A DNA stretch of 26,944 bases from a virus (IMGVR_UViG_3300021960_000418:1-26944), one strand, 5' to 3'; shown: positions 1-6,673, counted from the first letter of the stretch. Numbers and translations are program-made. Notes: generated by a model from the sequence alone, not told the origin.

Positions 1-372
1 GGAAAAGTATTATCGGAAATTACTCAATTTTGTCAGCAAACAAATACACATTTATTTTTAGTGGCGCACCCTAGAAAAATAGAAAGCGAAAACGGAAACT
101 ATAAAAAACCAACTTTGTATGATATAAGTGGCTCTGCTGACTTTTTTAATAAGGCTTATAACGGTTTAATAGTTTATAGATGTATTGGACAACGTACTAA
201 ATTTGATTCTGATATTGTTAAAATGTATGTTGAAAAAGTAAAACGAAAAGAAAACGGACAACTAGGCGATTTTGATATTGCTCCTGATTTTAAAAACGGC
301 GGTGTTTATAGGGATGTAGATTTAAATGCAAAAAGGTTTGAAGTTGTAACTGATGATAATGTACCATTTTAA
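1..372 (+). CDS. DnaB/T7 gp4-type replicative helicase, C-terminal fragment
   Basis: The reading frame is open from the first base, so the start lies outside the window and only the last 123 residues are seen. The stretch HLFLVAHPRK, followed by LYDISGSADFFNKAYNG and LIVYR, is typical of the C-terminal part of hexameric RecA-fold helicases of the DnaB/TWINKLE/T7 gp4 group. In these, the His ends a sensor strand and the GSADFFNKA segment lies near the DNA-binding loop. Such proteins unwind DNA at the phage replication fork and are often fused to a primase; whether that is so here cannot be seen. The tail DFDIAPDFKNGGVYRDVDL is the usual end of this family. The Walker motifs lie upstream of the window. 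The next gene starts 12 bases after the stop, probably in the same operon. Confidence 0.8.
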   Translation, partial: GKVLSEITQFCQQTNTHLFLVAHPRKIESENGNYKKPTLYDISGSADFFNKAYNGLIVYRCIGQRTKFDSDIVKMYVEKVKRKENGQLGDFDIAPDFKNGGVYRDVDLNAKRFEVVTDDNVPF

Positions 373-384
373 AAATAAAATAAT

Positions 385-1545
385 ATGAAATACATAGAAA
401 GAAAAAATAAAATTATAAATGATAAATATACTAAATATGTGTATGAAGCGTTTGACATACAAAACAAAGAAGAAACAATTGTAAAAATACCAATAAACTT
501 TAGTGAATGTAAAACATTTGATTGGAATATTGGTGTAATTTATGGAGGTTCTGGTACTGGTAAAACAACATTATTAAAAGAATTTGGAGATTTAACTTTA
601 GATGAATTTGATGATAAAAAGCCTTTAATTAGTAATTTTGATTGGTTAGATCCAAAAGAAGCAACATTTTTATTGTCATCTATGGGATTAGCATCAGTTC
701 CAACTTGGCTTAGACCATTTAGTTTATTAAGTAATGGAGAACAATATAGAGCATCACTTGCCTATAAAGTTGGTAAAGCAAAAGAAAATGATGTTATATT
801 AATTGATGAGTTTACAAGTGTAGTTGATAGAGATGTTGCAAAAGCAATGAGTAATGCTTTACAAAAATACATAAGGAGAAATAATAAAAAAATAATTCTT
901 GCATCTTGTCATTTTGATATAATGGAATGGTTGTTGCCAGATTGGACTTATTCACCGTTAAAAGGGCGTCTCGAGAGAGCGTCAAGTCGAAGGCAAAGAC
1001 CAAAAATTAAATTACAGATATTTCGATGTAGATATGAAACTTGGAATATATTTAAACAATATCACTATTTAACTGAAGATTTATCTAAAAGTTCAAAATG
1101 TTTTTTAACTACTTGGAATAATAAGCCTGTAGCTTTTAATGCTGTTTTACCTTTACCAAGTGGTACATTAAAAAATGCTTTTAGAATGAGTAGAACAGTT
1201 GTATTGCCTGATTATCAAGGATTAGGGTTAGGTGGATTTGTTAGTGATTATGTTGCTAAATTATACGTAAAAGATGGTAAAAGATTTTATGCTAAAACAT
1301 CAAATCCTGCATTATGGAATAAAAGAGAAAATTCAAATAATTGGAGAGTTTGCGATGTGCAAAACAACTTAGATAAAATTAGAAAAGAAAACGAAAAAGG
1401 AGGACAACAAAGAAAAGTTAGTGTAACAAAATCATTTGAATTTATAGGAAATGTTGATTGTGTAAAAGAAGATCAATTAAACATATTAAAATTTAATGCC
1501 AACGCTTACAAAGAAGTTTCACAAAATCAAATAAGTTTATTTTAA
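385..1545 (+). CDS. ABC-ATPase / GNAT acetyltransferase fusion, candidate DNA base modifier
   Basis: A 386-residue soluble two-domain protein. Residues 1 to about 195 are an ABC-type ATPase: Walker A GGSGTGKTT (54-62), signature-like LSNGEQYRA (115-123), Walker B DVILIDEFTSVVD (136-148) and switch His in ASCHFD (173-178). Residues about 205-345 are a GNAT fold with acetyl-CoA loop VVLPDYQGLGLGG (272-284), preceded by FKQYHYL (223-229). There is no membrane segment and no permease gene nearby, so this is not a transporter. GNAT-fold Mom of phage Mu modifies adenine in DNA, and by analogy this enzyme may modify DNA or another phage macromolecule; that is inference. The extreme C-terminus, QISLF, matches the beta-clamp-binding pentapeptide QL(S/D)LF, which would tether it to replicating DNA. 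It lies between a helicase gene and small genes. The ATG follows an A-rich leader. Domains are certain; substrate is not. Confidence 0.8.
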   Translation: MKYIERKNKIINDKYTKYVYEAFDIQNKEETIVKIPINFSECKTFDWNIGVIYGGSGTGKTTLLKEFGDLTLDEFDDKKPLISNFDWLDPKEATFLLSSMGLASVPTWLRPFSLLSNGEQYRASLAYKVGKAKENDVILIDEFTSVVDRDVAKAMSNALQKYIRRNNKKIILASCHFDIMEWLLPDWTYSPLKGRLERASSRRQRPKIKLQIFRCRYETWNIFKQYHYLTEDLSKSSKCFLTTWNNKPVAFNAVLPLPSGTLKNAFRMSRTVVLPDYQGLGLGGFVSDYVAKLYVKDGKRFYAKTSNPALWNKRENSNNWRVCDVQNNLDKIRKENEKGGQQRKVSVTKSFEFIGNVDCVKEDQLNILKFNANAYKEVSQNQISLF

Positions 1546-1547
1546 AT

Positions 1548-1724
1548 ATGAAAATAGGAGAAAAATTTACTTTTTATAGTAATGGTAAACATAGAAAAGC
1601 TATATTTTTAGAACAAAAAAAAAATAAAATAAAAGCTATTATTTGTGATGAAAAAATGCAAGGTATTAAAGTGGAAATATTTGAGACACAAATAATTGAT
1701 GATAATCAAATTAGTATGTTTTAA
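1548..1724 (+). CDS. 58-residue protein ending in a clamp-binding-like motif
   Basis: A short gene starting two bases after the stop of the ABC/GNAT gene. It encodes 58 residues beginning MKIGEKFTFYSNGKHRKAIF. The protein is basic in its first half (KHRKAIFLEQKKNKIKA), lacks a signal or membrane segment, and may form a small beta-rich fold. Its last five residues, QISMF, closely resemble QISLF at the end of the upstream protein, and both fit the bacterial sliding-clamp-binding consensus QL(S/D)LF. The tight spacing implies co-translation and a shared role. I do not recognise a family. It could be a small partner or adaptor of the ABC/GNAT enzyme. The alternative is that the two similar ends are chance or a short duplication. 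Confidence 0.6.
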   Translation: MKIGEKFTFYSNGKHRKAIFLEQKKNKIKAIICDEKMQGIKVEIFETQIIDDNQISMF

Positions 1725-1735
1725 GACAATAAATA

Positions 1736-1972
1736 ATGCCTAAAAATAAAAAAATAAACATATCGCAAACAGACGAACACAGAAAGGCAATGCAATGGTG
1801 CATAAAAAACAATATTAAAGTTGGCGTTCTACCTACAAAAAAAGGTTTAAAAGTTGAAATTAACGAAAATGGAGACAAAAAAGTATCGCCAAAAATATAC
1901 ACACAAGAGGAAGCACAAAAAAAAGTAATAGAATTATATTTGTATATTTACAAAAAATACTGGCAAGTATGA
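1736..1972 (+). CDS. Hypothetical small basic protein, 78 aa
   Basis: This 78-residue lysine-rich protein begins MPKNKKINISQTDEHRKAM. It has a central segment IKVGVLPTKKGLKVEINENG that looks like a small beta hairpin, and a C-terminal helix from about residue 56 (TQEEAQKKVIELYLYIYKKYW). No membrane segment, Cys pair or known motif is visible. It begins 11 bases after the preceding stop and its TGA overlaps the next ATG in an ATGA junction, so it is part of the operon that starts upstream. Function is unknown. The charge and position beside helicase, modification and ParB-like genes suggest a nucleic-acid accessory protein, but that is guesswork. Confidence 0.6.
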   Translation: MPKNKKINISQTDEHRKAMQWCIKNNIKVGVLPTKKGLKVEINENGDKKVSPKIYTQEEAQKKVIELYLYIYKKYWQV

Positions 1973-2154
1973 ACATAAACTTTAACACAACTATTTTTGC
2001 TTTATTCGGCATCTGCTTTGGCGCTAATTATTGGAACTCTAAAATGGATGACGATTTTGGCGAAACAGATTTAACCGGAGAAACAGAACATTGTTTGCAA
2101 TTCTTTATTGCGGTAGTTGGAATTTCTTTTGTTTGGTTTACACAAGATAAATAA
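1969..2154 (+). CDS. Small membrane protein, 61 aa
   Basis: The ATG overlaps the preceding stop (ATGA), indicating translational coupling. The product has two hydrophobic stretches, about residues 7-20 (TTIFALFGICFGAN) and 42-57 (CLQFFIAVVGISFVWF). They are joined by an acidic loop, SKMDDDFGETDLTGETEH. This predicts a two-pass inner-membrane protein with a charged loop. I do not recognise the family. It is far from the lysis genes, so a holin role is unlikely; membrane-acting superinfection or host-interaction functions are possible but unsupported. The next gene starts 8 bases later. Confidence 0.55.
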   Translation: MNINFNTTIFALFGICFGANYWNSKMDDDFGETDLTGETEHCLQFFIAVVGISFVWFTQDK

Positions 2155-2162
2155 TTACTCTT

Positions 2163-2600
2163 TTGAAAAAAAAAGTAAACATTGCATCTGTAAAAGAAAA
2201 TCCGGACAATCCAAGATTTATAAAAGATTCTAAATTTAAAAAATTATTCAAGTCAATTAAGGCGTTTCCTGAGATGTTAGAGAAAAGGCCAATAGTAGTT
2301 GATGAGAATATGGTTGTTCTTGGCGGAAATATGCGTTTAAAGGCTTGTAAGTCTGCCGGGTTGTTTGAGGTTTGGATTGATATTGCACAAGGTTGGACAG
2401 AAGAACAGAAGCAAGAGTTTATTGTTAAAGACAATGTAGGCTTTGGAGAGTGGGATTGGGATATACTAGCCAATGAATGGGATGTTCAAAAATTAGTAGA
2501 ATGGGGGGTTGATCTACCCGTTTATGATGTTCCTATTGATGACGACCAAGACGACAAAAACGATACAGATAAAGAGGTTTGCGAATTGTGCGGAAAATAA
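2163..2600 (+). CDS. ParB/Srx-fold protein (phage ParB-like nuclease-domain family)
   Basis: A 145-residue protein opening with MKKKVNIASVKENPDNPRFI. NPDNPR (13-18) and LGGNMRLKA (53-61) are the usual ParB N-terminal signatures; the second corresponds to the GERR-type box that binds the nucleotide in ParB CTPases. A segment KDNVGFGEWDWDIL (89-102) follows, as is usual in phage members. In known phages such proteins sit near terminase or methyltransferase genes and are thought to act on DNA; their biochemistry is poorly known. No methyltransferase domain follows here. The acidic tail ends with a CELC pair (140-143) that could bind metal. The start must be TTG at 2163, because the next in-frame ATG would remove the NPDNPR motif. 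The promoterless 8-base gap ties it to the upstream operon, which ends at the terminator at 2688. Confidence 0.75.
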   Translation: MKKKVNIASVKENPDNPRFIKDSKFKKLFKSIKAFPEMLEKRPIVVDENMVVLGGNMRLKACKSAGLFEVWIDIAQGWTEEQKQEFIVKDNVGFGEWDWDILANEWDVQKLVEWGVDLPVYDVPIDDDQDDKNDTDKEVCELCGK

Positions 2601-2632
2601 ATTTGCACAACTAAAAGAAAAATTATAATTTA

Positions 2633-2665
2633 GCAGAGGATTTAAACTGCCAAGTAAAAAATCCT
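2633..2665 (+). other. Possible 3'-UTR hairpin or H-type pseudoknot
   Basis: After the ParB-like stop, AGGATTT (2637-2643) can pair with AAATCCT (2659-2665), followed by a T-run. GCAG (2633-2636) can pair with CTGC (2647-2650). The two pairings interlock, so together they would form an H-type pseudoknot; alone, the seven-pair stem would be a weak first terminator. Chance pairing in AT-rich DNA cannot be excluded. Confidence 0.3.
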
Positions 2666-2687
2666 TTTTCATAAAATTTAAGTTTGT

Positions 2688-2714
2688 ACCTCTCAGAAAT
2701 GGGAGGTTTTTTTA
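2688..2714 (+). terminator. Rho-independent terminator after the ParB-like gene
   Basis: An eight-pair stem (2688-2695 with 2700-2707, one G-T pair) has a GAAA tetraloop and is followed by a run of T. It closes the operon that includes the ABC/GNAT and ParB-like genes. Its sequence is nearly repeated at 3120-3146. Confidence 0.85.
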
Positions 2715-2741
2715 TTTTTTTAAAAATTTTTTTGTTTTTTC

Positions 2742-2772
2742 TTGTGTAATTGAAAAAATTCTTTTACTTTTG
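2742..2772 (+). promoter_or_regulatory. Bacteroidetes-type promoter for the 76-aa gene
   Basis: The -7 box TACTTTTG (2765-2772) matches TAnnTTTG, and a TTG at 2742-2744 lies 20 bases upstream, in the range expected for the -33 element. It sits just after a terminator and about 20 bases before the ATG at 2794. It is among the two best promoters in the window. Confidence 0.7.
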
Positions 2773-2793
2773 AAGTGTAAACAAATAGAAATT

Positions 2794-3024
2794 ATGAAAA
2801 TTATTAAGAATTATTTTTGGAATCACGAATATAGACACGAAATGAGAACATTGAAGCCATCTAGAAAAATGGATGTATATAATGTATTTTTGAAATTTAA
2901 TTTAGATCCTAGTGAATCATCTGATTTACATTATCAATTAATTTGTGAAGTTGTTGGAGATTATACAATACAAGGAGAAGATATTAATCAAAAACAAATA
3001 AGATTACAAAATTCTTACATATAA
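2794..3024 (+). CDS. Hypothetical 76-aa protein in a stand-alone cassette
   Basis: The frame can be extended upstream to a TTG at 2770, but that codon lies within the promoter -7 box, so the ATG at 2794 is the start. The 76-residue product begins MKIIKNYFWNHEYRHEMRTL and is probably mostly helical, with an amphipathic middle (MDVYNVFLKFNLD) and a polar tail (GEDINQKQIRLQNSYI). It has no signal peptide, Cys or known motif. The gene has its own promoter and a terminator on each side, which is the layout of a phage moron. Function is unknown; candidates for such genes are host takeover or anti-defence proteins, with no direct support here. Confidence 0.6.
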   Translation: MKIIKNYFWNHEYRHEMRTLKPSRKMDVYNVFLKFNLDPSESSDLHYQLICEVVGDYTIQGEDINQKQIRLQNSYI

Positions 3025-3061
3025 AATTATAAACCATTAAATAAAAAAAATACAAGTTAAA

Positions 3062-3113
3062 CATCAGACGTGATGGAATAGTGAATAAGTGAGAAAAACT
3101 CAAATAAGCTATT
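3062..3113 (+). other. Structured 3' untranslated segment
   Basis: Between the 76-aa gene and its terminator, CATCA (3062-3066) pairs with TGATG (3071-3075). A second imperfect hairpin pairs AATAG (3077-3081) with CTATT (3109-3113) and TGAG (3090-3093) with CTCA (3099-3102). The segment may be a processed 3'-UTR or a small RNA. No RNA family is recognised. Confidence 0.25.
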
Positions 3114-3119
3114 TAATTA

Positions 3120-3146
3120 ACCTCTTAGAAATAGGGGGTTTTTTTA
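3120..3146 (+). terminator. Rho-independent terminator before the terminase genes
   Basis: An eight-pair stem (3120-3127 with 3132-3139, with two G-T pairs) has a GAAA loop, followed by TTTTTTT. It has the same architecture and nearly the same sequence as the terminator at 2688, so the two flank the 76-aa gene. Confidence 0.85.
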
Positions 3147-3162
3147 TGTATTTATATTTTTT

Positions 3163-3170
3163 TAACTTTG
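3163..3170 (+). promoter_or_regulatory. -7 box TAACTTTG for the packaging operon
   Basis: A perfect TAnnTTTG box lies four bases before the ATG of the small terminase gene. I see no clear TTG at -33, only T-rich DNA. The spacing puts the transcription start at or next to the ATG, implying a leaderless or nearly leaderless mRNA. Confidence 0.6.
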
Positions 3171-3174
3171 CGAT

Positions 3175-3549
3175 ATGGCAACAAAAACCGACATATTAAA
3201 AAGGAATCTTTTAGAAGCGCTAGAAAAATCGCTCGGAGTAGTTACAACGGCTTGTAAAATAGTTGATTGTAATAGGAGTACATTCTACAAGTATTACAAT
3301 AATGACCAAGACTTTAAAGCGTCTGTTGATGAACTTCAAAACCTAACTTTAGACTTTGCTGAATCACAATTACACCAACAAATAAAAGACGGAAACACAA
3401 CTGCAACAATATTCTATTTAAAGACCAAAGGCAAAAAGCGTGGTTATGTAGAGCGTAAAGAGGTAGAGATGACCGCAGAGGTTAGTACGAGCAAACTATC
3501 AAACGAAGCAAAAAAGAAAATAGACGACATTCTAAACGATGAGTATTAA
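3175..3549 (+). CDS. terS: Terminase small subunit
   Basis: This 124-residue protein directly precedes, and overlaps by 11 bases, the large terminase gene, the usual place for the DNA-recognition subunit. Residues about 22-60 (VTTACKIVDCNRSTFYKYYNNDQDF) form a helix-turn-helix of the type found in terminase small subunits and resolvase-like proteins. FAESQLHQQIKDGNTTATIFYLKTKGKKRGY (about 83-113) is a common signature: this segment recurs in small terminases that act on unprocessed concatemers. The lysine-rich C-terminus probably contacts the large subunit. It binds the packaging start site and recruits the motor. Length is normal. The start ATG follows a promoter by four bases. Confidence 0.8.
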   Translation: MATKTDILKRNLLEALEKSLGVVTTACKIVDCNRSTFYKYYNNDQDFKASVDELQNLTLDFAESQLHQQIKDGNTTATIFYLKTKGKKRGYVERKEVEMTAEVSTSKLSNEAKKKIDDILNDEY

Positions 3550-4894
3550 CGAAATAATTAAACAAAAATGTGAAGATTCGCTTTTGTTTTTTACTCGTTA
3601 TATTTTCAAAGAAAACACCGGAAATAAATTCGAGGCAGCAGAGTTTCATAGAACATTAGCCAACACATTACACAAAGTACATAACGGCGAAATTAAGCGC
3701 CTTATAATTAATATACCTCCACGATACGGAAAAACTGAAATAGCCGTTAAAATGTTTATCGCTTGGACACTTGCTAAAAATCCAATGGCGAAGTTTATTC
3801 ATTTATCTTATTCCGATTCGTTGGCGCTTGACAATAGTTCAATGACAAAAGAATATATTAATTCAGATGCCTATCAACGCATTTGGGATTTACAACTTAA
3901 AAAGGATTCACAATCTCAAAAGAAATGGTACACAACGCAAGGGGGTGGAGTTTATGCAACATCTTCAGGGGGTGCAATTACCGGGTTTGGTGCGGGTACT
4001 GGTGGAGCAATTATAATTGATGATCCATTAAAACCTGATGACGCATTATCAGATGTTAGGCGGTCGTTTATAAACAATCGATACAATACAACTATTCGTT
4101 CAAGGGTTAATGATAGAGATGTTCCTATTATCGTAATTATGCAGAGGCTACACGAGGAAGATTTGAGCGGTTATTTATTAGACGGCGGAAGTGGAGAGCA
4201 ATGGCATCACTTAAAGTTAGCAGCATTGGATGACAATAACAATGCGTTATGGCCTGAGAAACATTCTTTTGAGGAACTTGAAGCAATACGCCAAGCGGAT
4301 AGATACACTTTTAGTGGTCAGTATTTACAAATCCCTTCGCCTCCAGAGGGTGGAGAGTGGAGAAAAGATTGGTTTAATATTATACACAGAGCCGAGTTAC
4401 CGAGCGATATATCTTTTGAAATGTATATTGATGGCGCTTATACCAAAGACACAAGAAACGATCCGACCGGAATACAAATAAGCGGTAAAAGTGGCGACAA
4501 TCTTTACATATTTAAAAGCATTGATAAGTATTTAGAGATGCCTGAACTAAAAAACTTTGTTACCTCTTTTGTGCAATCGTGTGGCGTTCCAATATCTCAA
4601 ATATTAGTCGAGCCTAAAGCATCCGGAAAATCACTTGTGCAGCTATTAAGGCGTGAAACTAGATATAATGTATCAGAAATAAAAACTAACTTTGTTAGAT
4701 ACTCTAAGATAGAACGTGCGAGAGCATCCTCGCCATTTATTGAAGGAGGTAGAGTTTTTATAGTTAAAGATAATTGGAATGATGCGTTTTTACAACAAGT
4801 TAGCACGTTTCCAAATGCTAAACACGATGAACACATTGACGTAACTTCCTATGCTATCGAAAGGAATTTAATTAACAACTTTTTTGTAGTTTAA
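3539..4894 (+). CDS. terL: Terminase large subunit (packaging ATPase and nuclease)
   Basis: This 451-residue motor protein docks on the portal, cuts concatemeric DNA and pumps it into the prohead. The ATPase domain has a Walker A-like motif IPPRYGKTE (59-67), ahead of a conserved HLSYSDSLA segment (88-96), and Walker B AIIIDDPL (157-164). The IVIMQRLHEEDLSGYLL segment (198-214) is a typical coupling motif. The RNase H-like nuclease domain begins near residue 290, with probable metal ligands D298 (MYIDGAY), E358 (LVEPKASGKS) and D434 (KHDEHIDVTSYA). Length and order are normal for the terminase_6/Terminase_3-like group. It overlaps the small subunit gene by 11 bases, so the two are co-translated. 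Confidence 0.92.
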   Translation: MSINEIIKQKCEDSLLFFTRYIFKENTGNKFEAAEFHRTLANTLHKVHNGEIKRLIINIPPRYGKTEIAVKMFIAWTLAKNPMAKFIHLSYSDSLALDNSSMTKEYINSDAYQRIWDLQLKKDSQSQKKWYTTQGGGVYATSSGGAITGFGAGTGGAIIIDDPLKPDDALSDVRRSFINNRYNTTIRSRVNDRDVPIIVIMQRLHEEDLSGYLLDGGSGEQWHHLKLAALDDNNNALWPEKHSFEELEAIRQADRYTFSGQYLQIPSPPEGGEWRKDWFNIIHRAELPSDISFEMYIDGAYTKDTRNDPTGIQISGKSGDNLYIFKSIDKYLEMPELKNFVTSFVQSCGVPISQILVEPKASGKSLVQLLRRETRYNVSEIKTNFVRYSKIERARASSPFIEGGRVFIVKDNWNDAFLQQVSTFPNAKHDEHIDVTSYAIERNLINNFFVV

Positions 4895-4912
4895 AAACAA
4901 TTTTAAATTTTG

Positions 4913-4920
4913 TATTTTTA
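4913..4920 (+). promoter_or_regulatory. Possible -7 box TATTTTTA before the portal gene
   Basis: This box fits TAnnTTTA, the variant that recurs before several genes here, and lies 25 bases before the portal ATG. A TTG at 4884-4886 is 26 bases away, slightly too far for a standard -33. AT-rich context makes it uncertain. Confidence 0.4.
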
Positions 4921-4945
4921 CGAAAATTTTATATTACTTTAAAAT

Positions 4946-6673
4946 ATGGCATCTTTCTTTGACCGATTCAATTTTTCAAAAAAAAATCAAAACACAAACG
5001 AGCAATATAACAGAGCCATTTATAATTGGCTAGGTAATTCTGTTCTTTGGAACAATGAGAATGATGATTCTTATATTACGGAAGGTTATCAAAAAAATGC
5101 AACAATATATTCTTTGATAAATTTAATCACAAAGGCGGCAACAACAATTCCGTTTCAAGTTTATGAAAAGACAAACGAAAACGATTACAAAAGATATAAG
5201 GCTTTAACTTCTGGAATGATGGATGCAGCGTCTATACAAAAGGCGTCTTTATTGCAAAAAAACGCATTGGTTGAATTACAAGATACTGAATTACATAAAA
5301 TATTAGAGCGACCAAATCCGGCACAATCTTACAACGCTTGGCTAACTGAATTGATTGCTTTCGGTAAATTAACCGGTAACAGATACATTTACGGAATTGG
5401 CCCTGATACTGGAGCAAACGTTGGTAAATTTACTGAGTTGTATGTTATGCCGTCGCAAGTGATGGAGATTATATCTAATGGTATAATGGAGCCGGTATCT
5501 AAATATAAATTAGAATACAACGGAACAAAATACATTGACGCATCTGAAATCTGCCACATTAAAGACTTCAATCCTTACTACGATGGTACTGGCTCACATA
5601 TGTACGGACAATCGCCATTAAGAGCGGGTTTGCGTTCATTAACAACAAACAATGAAGCGGTACAAACGGGAGTAAAATATTTACAAAACCAAACTGCAAG
5701 AGGTTTATTAACTTCTGAGATGGGCGACATTAACGAGGTACAAGCGCAACAATTAAAAGATAAATTTAGACGTCAGCATCAAGGCTCAGACAATGCCGGA
5801 GATATTATTATTACTCCAAATAAAATGTCTTGGGTTAATTTTGGATTAAATGCGTCTGATGTTTCTTTAATAGCGCAGTACAACGCATCAATAAAAGATT
5901 TGTGTAATATTTACAATGTACCGGTACAATTACTAAACAATACTGATTCATCTTCTTACAACAATATGAAAGAGGCTAAAAAGGCATTGTATCAAAACGC
6001 AGTTATCCCGGAACTAATAAAAATTAAAGACGAATTAAATAGATGGTTAGCGCCTAAATATGGCGACAAACTTTGTATTGAGTTTGATTTTTCTGTAATA
6101 CCGGAGATGCAAGAGGAAACTGAAAAGGTAGTAGACCAATTATCTAAAGCGTGGTGGATTACGCCAAATGAAAAGCGTTCTGCAATGAACTACGGAAAGG
6201 ATGAAGAAAATACTCAATTAGACGATTACTTTATACCGGCTAATTTAATTCCAACAAATCCAAGTGATATTGATTTACCTATTGAGCCAATAGATTTAGA
6301 CGTAAACAAGTTTTTAGGTCAAAAAAAAAACGAAATAATTAAGGCAGAAACCTATAATAATTATCCTCAATCTGCGACTAATAACGCTAAAAGGATGATT
6401 GAATGGCGTGATAAGTATGGGCGTGATGTTGTTACTGCGGGAACTGAAGTCGGTTGGCGTAGAGCATCGCAACTCGCAAACAGAGAAAATATTTCTTTAG
6501 ATGTTGTTAAAAGAATGGCGCAATTTAATCGCCACAGAGAAAACGCAAAGATAGATCCTAGATATAAGGGAGAGCCCTGGAAGGACAACGGATATGTAGC
6601 TTGGAACTTATGGGGTGGAACTGCCGGAGTTGATTGGGCAATAAGGGAAGTAAACAAATTAAAAGACGACTAA
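4946..6673 (+). CDS. Portal protein with C-terminal extension
   Basis: A 575-residue protein. Residues about 1-440 match HK97-family portals (Phage_portal): SLINLITKAATTIPFQVYE, AYNAWLTELIAFGKLTGNRY, HIKDFNPYYDGTG and the stem/crown segment IYNVPVQLLNNTDSSSYNNM are typical. Twelve copies form the DNA channel and terminase docking site. The segment from about 466 to 575 is not part of a usual portal. It carries AKRMIEWRDKYGRD, GTEVGWRRASQLANRE, FNRHRENAK and EPWKDNGYVAWNLWGG, ending in AIREVNKL. This compact, positively charged helical module recurs, as far as I recall, at the ends of other phage head proteins, but I know no function for it. The minor head gene starts at the stop codon. Confidence 0.88.
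   Translation: MASFFDRFNFSKKNQNTNEQYNRAIYNWLGNSVLWNNENDDSYITEGYQKNATIYSLINLITKAATTIPFQVYEKTNENDYKRYKALTSGMMDAASIQKASLLQKNALVELQDTELHKILERPNPAQSYNAWLTELIAFGKLTGNRYIYGIGPDTGANVGKFTELYVMPSQVMEIISNGIMEPVSKYKLEYNGTKYIDASEICHIKDFNPYYDGTGSHMYGQSPLRAGLRSLTTNNEAVQTGVKYLQNQTARGLLTSEMGDINEVQAQQLKDKFRRQHQGSDNAGDIIITPNKMSWVNFGLNASDVSLIAQYNASIKDLCNIYNVPVQLLNNTDSSSYNNMKEAKKALYQNAVIPELIKIKDELNRWLAPKYGDKLCIEFDFSVIPEMQEETEKVVDQLSKAWWITPNEKRSAMNYGKDEENTQLDDYFIPANLIPTNPSDIDLPIEPIDLDVNKFLGQKKNEIIKAETYNNYPQSATNNAKRMIEWRDKYGRDVVTAGTEVGWRRASQLANRENISLDVVKRMAQFNRHRENAKIDPRYKGEPWKDNGYVAWNLWGGTAGVDWAIREVNKLKDD

Noticed and set aside
385-1545. Calling the ABC-type ATPase a transporter component
   Set aside because: No membrane domain, permease or binding protein is present, and a GNAT domain follows in the same chain.
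4230-4481. Second frame inside the large terminase gene
   Set aside because: It overlaps the well-supported terminase frame fully and its product has no recognisable pattern.
6367-6657. Minus-strand reading frames opposite portal, terminase, adhesin and tail-tip genes
   Set aside because: All are opposite strong + strand genes, lack promoters on the minus strand and show no family pattern.
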